A stretch of 64,000 bases of DNA, from the NCBI RefSeq assembly GCF_029852145.1, contig NC_079974.1, forward strand, positions 6,618,348 through 6,682,347. Reading direction: 5' to 3'. This document shows, one piece after another, positions 60,852 through 64,000 of the stretch. The stretch is from Microplitis mediator (lineage: Eukaryota > Arthropoda > Insecta > Hymenoptera > Braconidae). Each line of letters opens with the position of its first letter. The first letter of the stretch is position 1. The position numbers and the translations under genes are program-made. The notes beneath the pieces are model-generated. The model searched no databases. It had not been told where the DNA came from and saw only the letters and a list, made by a program, of their open reading frames with translations.

Positions 60852-61140
60852 ATTAGGTTGATTAAAAAAAAAAAAATTTTAATGGTATCTGAAAATTGAA
60901 AACCTGAATATAAAAATTTTGGTACCAATCCAAGCTCTTAATAATAATATTACGGTTTGCTTCAATCCATTTTTCTATATTATGTTTAAATAACACGGGA
61001 AACCCGGGTCGAAAAATTTGATCTGATCTTGGTCTAATTGGACTATTTGAACTATGTTTTTGATCTTTTACAAAAATTTTAAGCTGTTTTCGACCTGTTA
61101 TGTTGGAAAACAATTGCATTACGGGCAACAAAATCTAAAT
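60852..61140 (+). repeat. TAGGGTG-family copy 3 (truncated)
   Basis: Starts TTAGGTTGATTAAAAAA and shares CCAAGCTCTTAATAATAATA and GGTTTGCTTCAATCCATTTT with the copy at 10858, without the MITE insertion seen there. Confidence 0.65.
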
Positions 61141-61424
61141 TAATTCTTGAACTTTAAAAAATTTTAGTTCTGAAAATTTACAAGGACAAAACTAGCTTAA
61201 ATTATAGACTTATAAAATTTTTATTTATGGGCAATATTCATCAAAAAAATATTATGTTACTGAATTGATTATGTTTTATTTACTATTTATTTAATATCTT
61301 TTGTTTAAAAGTCTCGGCAGTTAATGGAAATTTGACAGCTTAATTTTTAGTGTTCTTGACTGAATATTTATAACATTGAATAAACGTAATAAAACATCTC
61401 TTAAAATGTCAAGAAATTTTTCTT
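61141..61424. other. AT-rich spacer
   Basis: No feature seen. Confidence 0.4.
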
Positions 61425-64000
61425 ATTTTTTTTATTTTTTTTTTTTTATATATTTATTTAAGGTCGCATTATAACTACAAGGTCATTTGCGACCACAGTT
61501 TCTACATGATTAACTACATAGTAACATATTTAAATTAATAATTAAATTTCTTTGAACAATTTTGACATTTTTAAGAAAGTTAAGGTTTTGTTACATCCCG
61601 ATACGGTGTTGAAACAATCTTCTAAGGTTTTGGGTAGCTTGGAGATTTCTCTGTAAGCCGACAGATTTGTACATTTAATTATGATGTGTTTTATTGTGAT
61701 TTCGTTACCACAGTATTGGCATGTTGTTTTGGGTTCTTTAGATATTAAGTAGGAATGAGTCAATTTCGTGTGTCCTATGCGTAGCCGAGTCAGAACTACT
61801 TGGTCTTTCCTATCAAATGTTGCCATTGGGTTAAGTTCGAAGGTAGAATCCCGAGCCTCCAGTAATCTGTGCGTGTTTTGCTTATTCCAGGTATCCCTCC
61901 AGTAATACAGCGTCTTTTTTTTTATGTACTTCTTGAATTCAGTTGGAGTAGTTTCAACGGTATTATCAATTGTCTCGTTAAGCAAGGATTCTTTTGCTAA
62001 TTTTTCGGCTTCCTCATTCCCCTTAATTCCCTGGTGACTAGGTATCCACACTAATTCAATGGTTCTGTTGCAGCTTGTTAGTTCATTTATTTTGTCTTGT
62101 AAGTTTAATATCAACGGATTACTACTGTCAGAGTTGGCTAATGCCGTTAAGCAGGACAGTGAGTCCGTAAAAATGGCGACTTTTTTAAGTTCTGGATCTT
62201 CTGAGATTATGAGTAAGGTCTTCATGATAGCTGCTGCTTCGGATGCGAAAATTGAGAGAGAATCATGTACCCTGCATCCTGTTTTAGCGAGGTTAGATAG
62301 TATAGCAAAACCAGACTTGCCATTCATCACAGATCCGTCCGTGTAGAAATGAATATGGTCTTTGTATTTCTCCTGGATAGCCAGGAATAAGCTCCTATAA
62401 GTTTGTTGAGTAGTTGTGTCCCGTTGGAATTCTGTTAGTTCCAAAATTGATTGGGATAGTCTTATTGGTCCAAGGGGGTATTGACTGACATCTTCTACGT
62501 AGAATGAGTGGTATTGTAATTTGGAATTCCTTTAGGTATGATTTCGTTCTGACTCTAAGTGGTTGGGGCAGATTCGGCTTTGAGTCGTACTCTAGGTCGG
62601 TGTATGTCTTTAGGACGGTGTACTCGAAGGCTGGATCTCCGAGATGGGCGTTTGCTCTACTCATGAAACTTATGGTTAGCTCTTTATGTCGGATGTGGAG
62701 TGGCATTACGTTGGACTCTGCCAGAATACTGTCGATAGGGCTTGTGCAGTAAGCTCCTATGCTAATTCTTAGTGCTTGGTTTTGGTTGCGTTCGTGATCT
62801 CTGAGTAGTCTATATGAGGCCATGTCATAAAAAATGGCTCCGTAGTCTAATTTCTGTCTAACTGAGGATTTGTATGTGAGTAGAAGTGAGTTTTTATCTG
62901 CTCCCCACCGCGTGTGCCCGAGGACTTTCAAAATATTTATCCTTTTGGAACATTCCAACTTTAGATGGTTAACATGGATAGATCAATTTAATTTTTTGTC
63001 TAGGTAAAGCCCTAGTAGTTTATTGTGTCGACTTTGTTTATTTCCTCACCATTCAACCGCAATTTAACTTCGTCTTTAATCTTGTTTCTTGAGTAGATGA
63101 TAAACTCTGTTCTTGCTTTCGAAAAAATAAACCCGCTTTGTTGAGACCAGTTTTGAAGAGCGTCGAGAGTCTGTTGGATTAATTTCGCAGTGGAGATTGG
63201 GTTCTTTCCTGTGCATGAGATACTTATGTCATCAGCGAATAGGTGACCTTTGACTGGTTTTAGGATGATATTTATCACATCATTTATCGCTAAAATAAAT
63301 AAGATTACACTTAATACTGCTCCTTGTGGGAAGCCATTTGTTATTTCTATTGTACTGGACAAAACGAAGTTAACTCTGACTTGAATTTTCCTACGAGTTA
63401 AAAAGTTGATAACGTAAGCCAAGAGGTTACCATTGAGGTCCAGGTTTTCAAGGATTTTTATTACTCTGTGTATCCATGCCATTTCGTATGCTCTTTCTAG
63501 GTCTAAGGCCACAGCGATGACATGCTGGATGACTGCGAAGGCATCACAAATGTCGGTAGTAATGTTGGCTAGAAGATCATGTGTAGATCGGAACTGTCGA
63601 AAGCCGTATTGGTGCGGGGATATTAGACTATTGGTCTTCAAGTACCAACGTAGTCGTTTAGATATTATTATTTCCATTAATTTGCTTAAATTGCACGTTA
63701 AGGCAATAGGCCTATAACTTTTGGGGTTGTTGGGACACTTATTAGGTTTAAGAATTGGCACTACTATTCTTTCCATTTTGCCGGAAAGATTTGGGTTAGC
63801 CATATGTAGTTATAAAGATCTAACAAGTAACATAGACCTTTTGCAGAGAGGTTCTTGATCAGTATGTTAGGGACCCCATCTGGGCCAGGGCTAGAATTTT
63901 TTAGTGTATCCAGTGTATTAGTTAATTCTAGCATACTGAGTTCATTGTTGATCGGGTTGTTGTTGTTCTGAGTGTCGAAGACTTCTCTGGATTCAGTTAA
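61425..64000 (-). mobile_element. I-clade non-LTR retrotransposon, running off the window
   Basis: Minus-strand LINE with reverse transcriptase, RNase H and a terminal CCHC-type motif. A poly(A)-like run (T-rich on plus) at about 61425-61450 marks the 3' end, followed by an ~85-base 3' UTR. The 5' part lies beyond 64000. Confidence 0.9.
61542..64000 (-). pseudogene. I-type LINE ORF2: reverse transcriptase, RNase H, CCHC tail (partial)
   Basis: From the window edge: SSPGPDGVPNILIKNL, then VVPILKPNK, YRPIALTCNLSKLMEIIISK, QYGFRQFRST, ALDLERAYEMAW, NGFPQGAVLSVILF and KGHLFADDISI (catalytic FADD). A linker reaches the RNase H domain with FYTDGSVMNGKSGFAIL (first Asp), ASEAAAI (Glu), FTDSLSCLTAL (Asp) and WIPSHQGIKGNEEAEKLAK (His and final acidic). 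A CQYCGNEITIKHIIIKC motif sits before the stop at 61542. Frameshifts near 63780, 63030 and 62460 and a TGA near 62985 (in place of Trp) make it inactive. RNase H after RT is typical of the I group (I, R1, Loa and relatives); the exact clade is not settled. Confidence 0.9.

Noticed and set aside
61542..62752. Plus-strand ORFs over the RNase H region
   Set aside because: Shadows of the minus-strand LINE ORF, which carries all catalytic motifs.

Overview
The window is AT-rich eukaryotic DNA with short introns (66-80 nt, GT-AG) and is packed with decayed transposable elements. The transposon families point to an arthropod, most likely an insect; a parasitoid-wasp-like genome would fit, but nothing here proves the order. 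I see no conserved single-copy host gene, rRNA gene, CRISPR array or operon. Nearly every long reading frame is a transposon protein interrupted by one or a few in-frame stops or 1-2 nt shifts, so most coding calls are pseudogenes.

Layout. 1-3410: remains of a Ty3/gypsy-like retrotransposon on the minus strand (gag, integrase, and a third ORF with two CCHC knuckles; protease, reverse transcriptase and RNase H are missing). 3411-7538: a non-coding stretch containing a run of small hairpins with five-base loops. 7539-10177: a DNA element with 644-bp terminal inverted repeats that carries a PIN-like nuclease and Cys-rich tail. 10178-15537: a MULE transposase fragment, nested foldback elements, a tRNA-like pseudogene and an acidic ORF fragment. 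16340-17840: a 122-bp satellite split by a solo LTR. 19473-23102: a polyQ ORF with an amber stop, spliced exon remnants and a plausible minus-strand gene with 81-bp coding repeats. 23775-27872: several MITEs and two large palindromes. 28892-30509: a broken three-exon gene carrying a solo LTR. 31536-34254: a CACTA/Tnp2-type transposase gene. 34431-36185: foldback elements.

37543-41245: a complete ISL2EU-type transposon with 572-bp TIRs and a SWIM-finger transposase broken by three stops. 41826-43480: a 164-bp satellite with two mixed subtypes. 44411-46421: an almost perfect 2-kb palindrome flanked by TA. 48532-52436: a degenerate transposon gene that joins a MULE-like transposase to a ubiquitin-specific-protease-like domain. 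52437-56348: no genes seen. 56565-60034 and 61425-64000: two non-LTR retrotransposons on the minus strand, separated by an array of degenerate palindromic words.

The most unusual items are the transposase-deubiquitinase fusion, the nuclease-only long-TIR element, the pentaloop hairpin series, the 2-kb palindrome, and a group of elements built from one short palindromic word repeated in both orientations, most of which share CCCT/AGGG ends.
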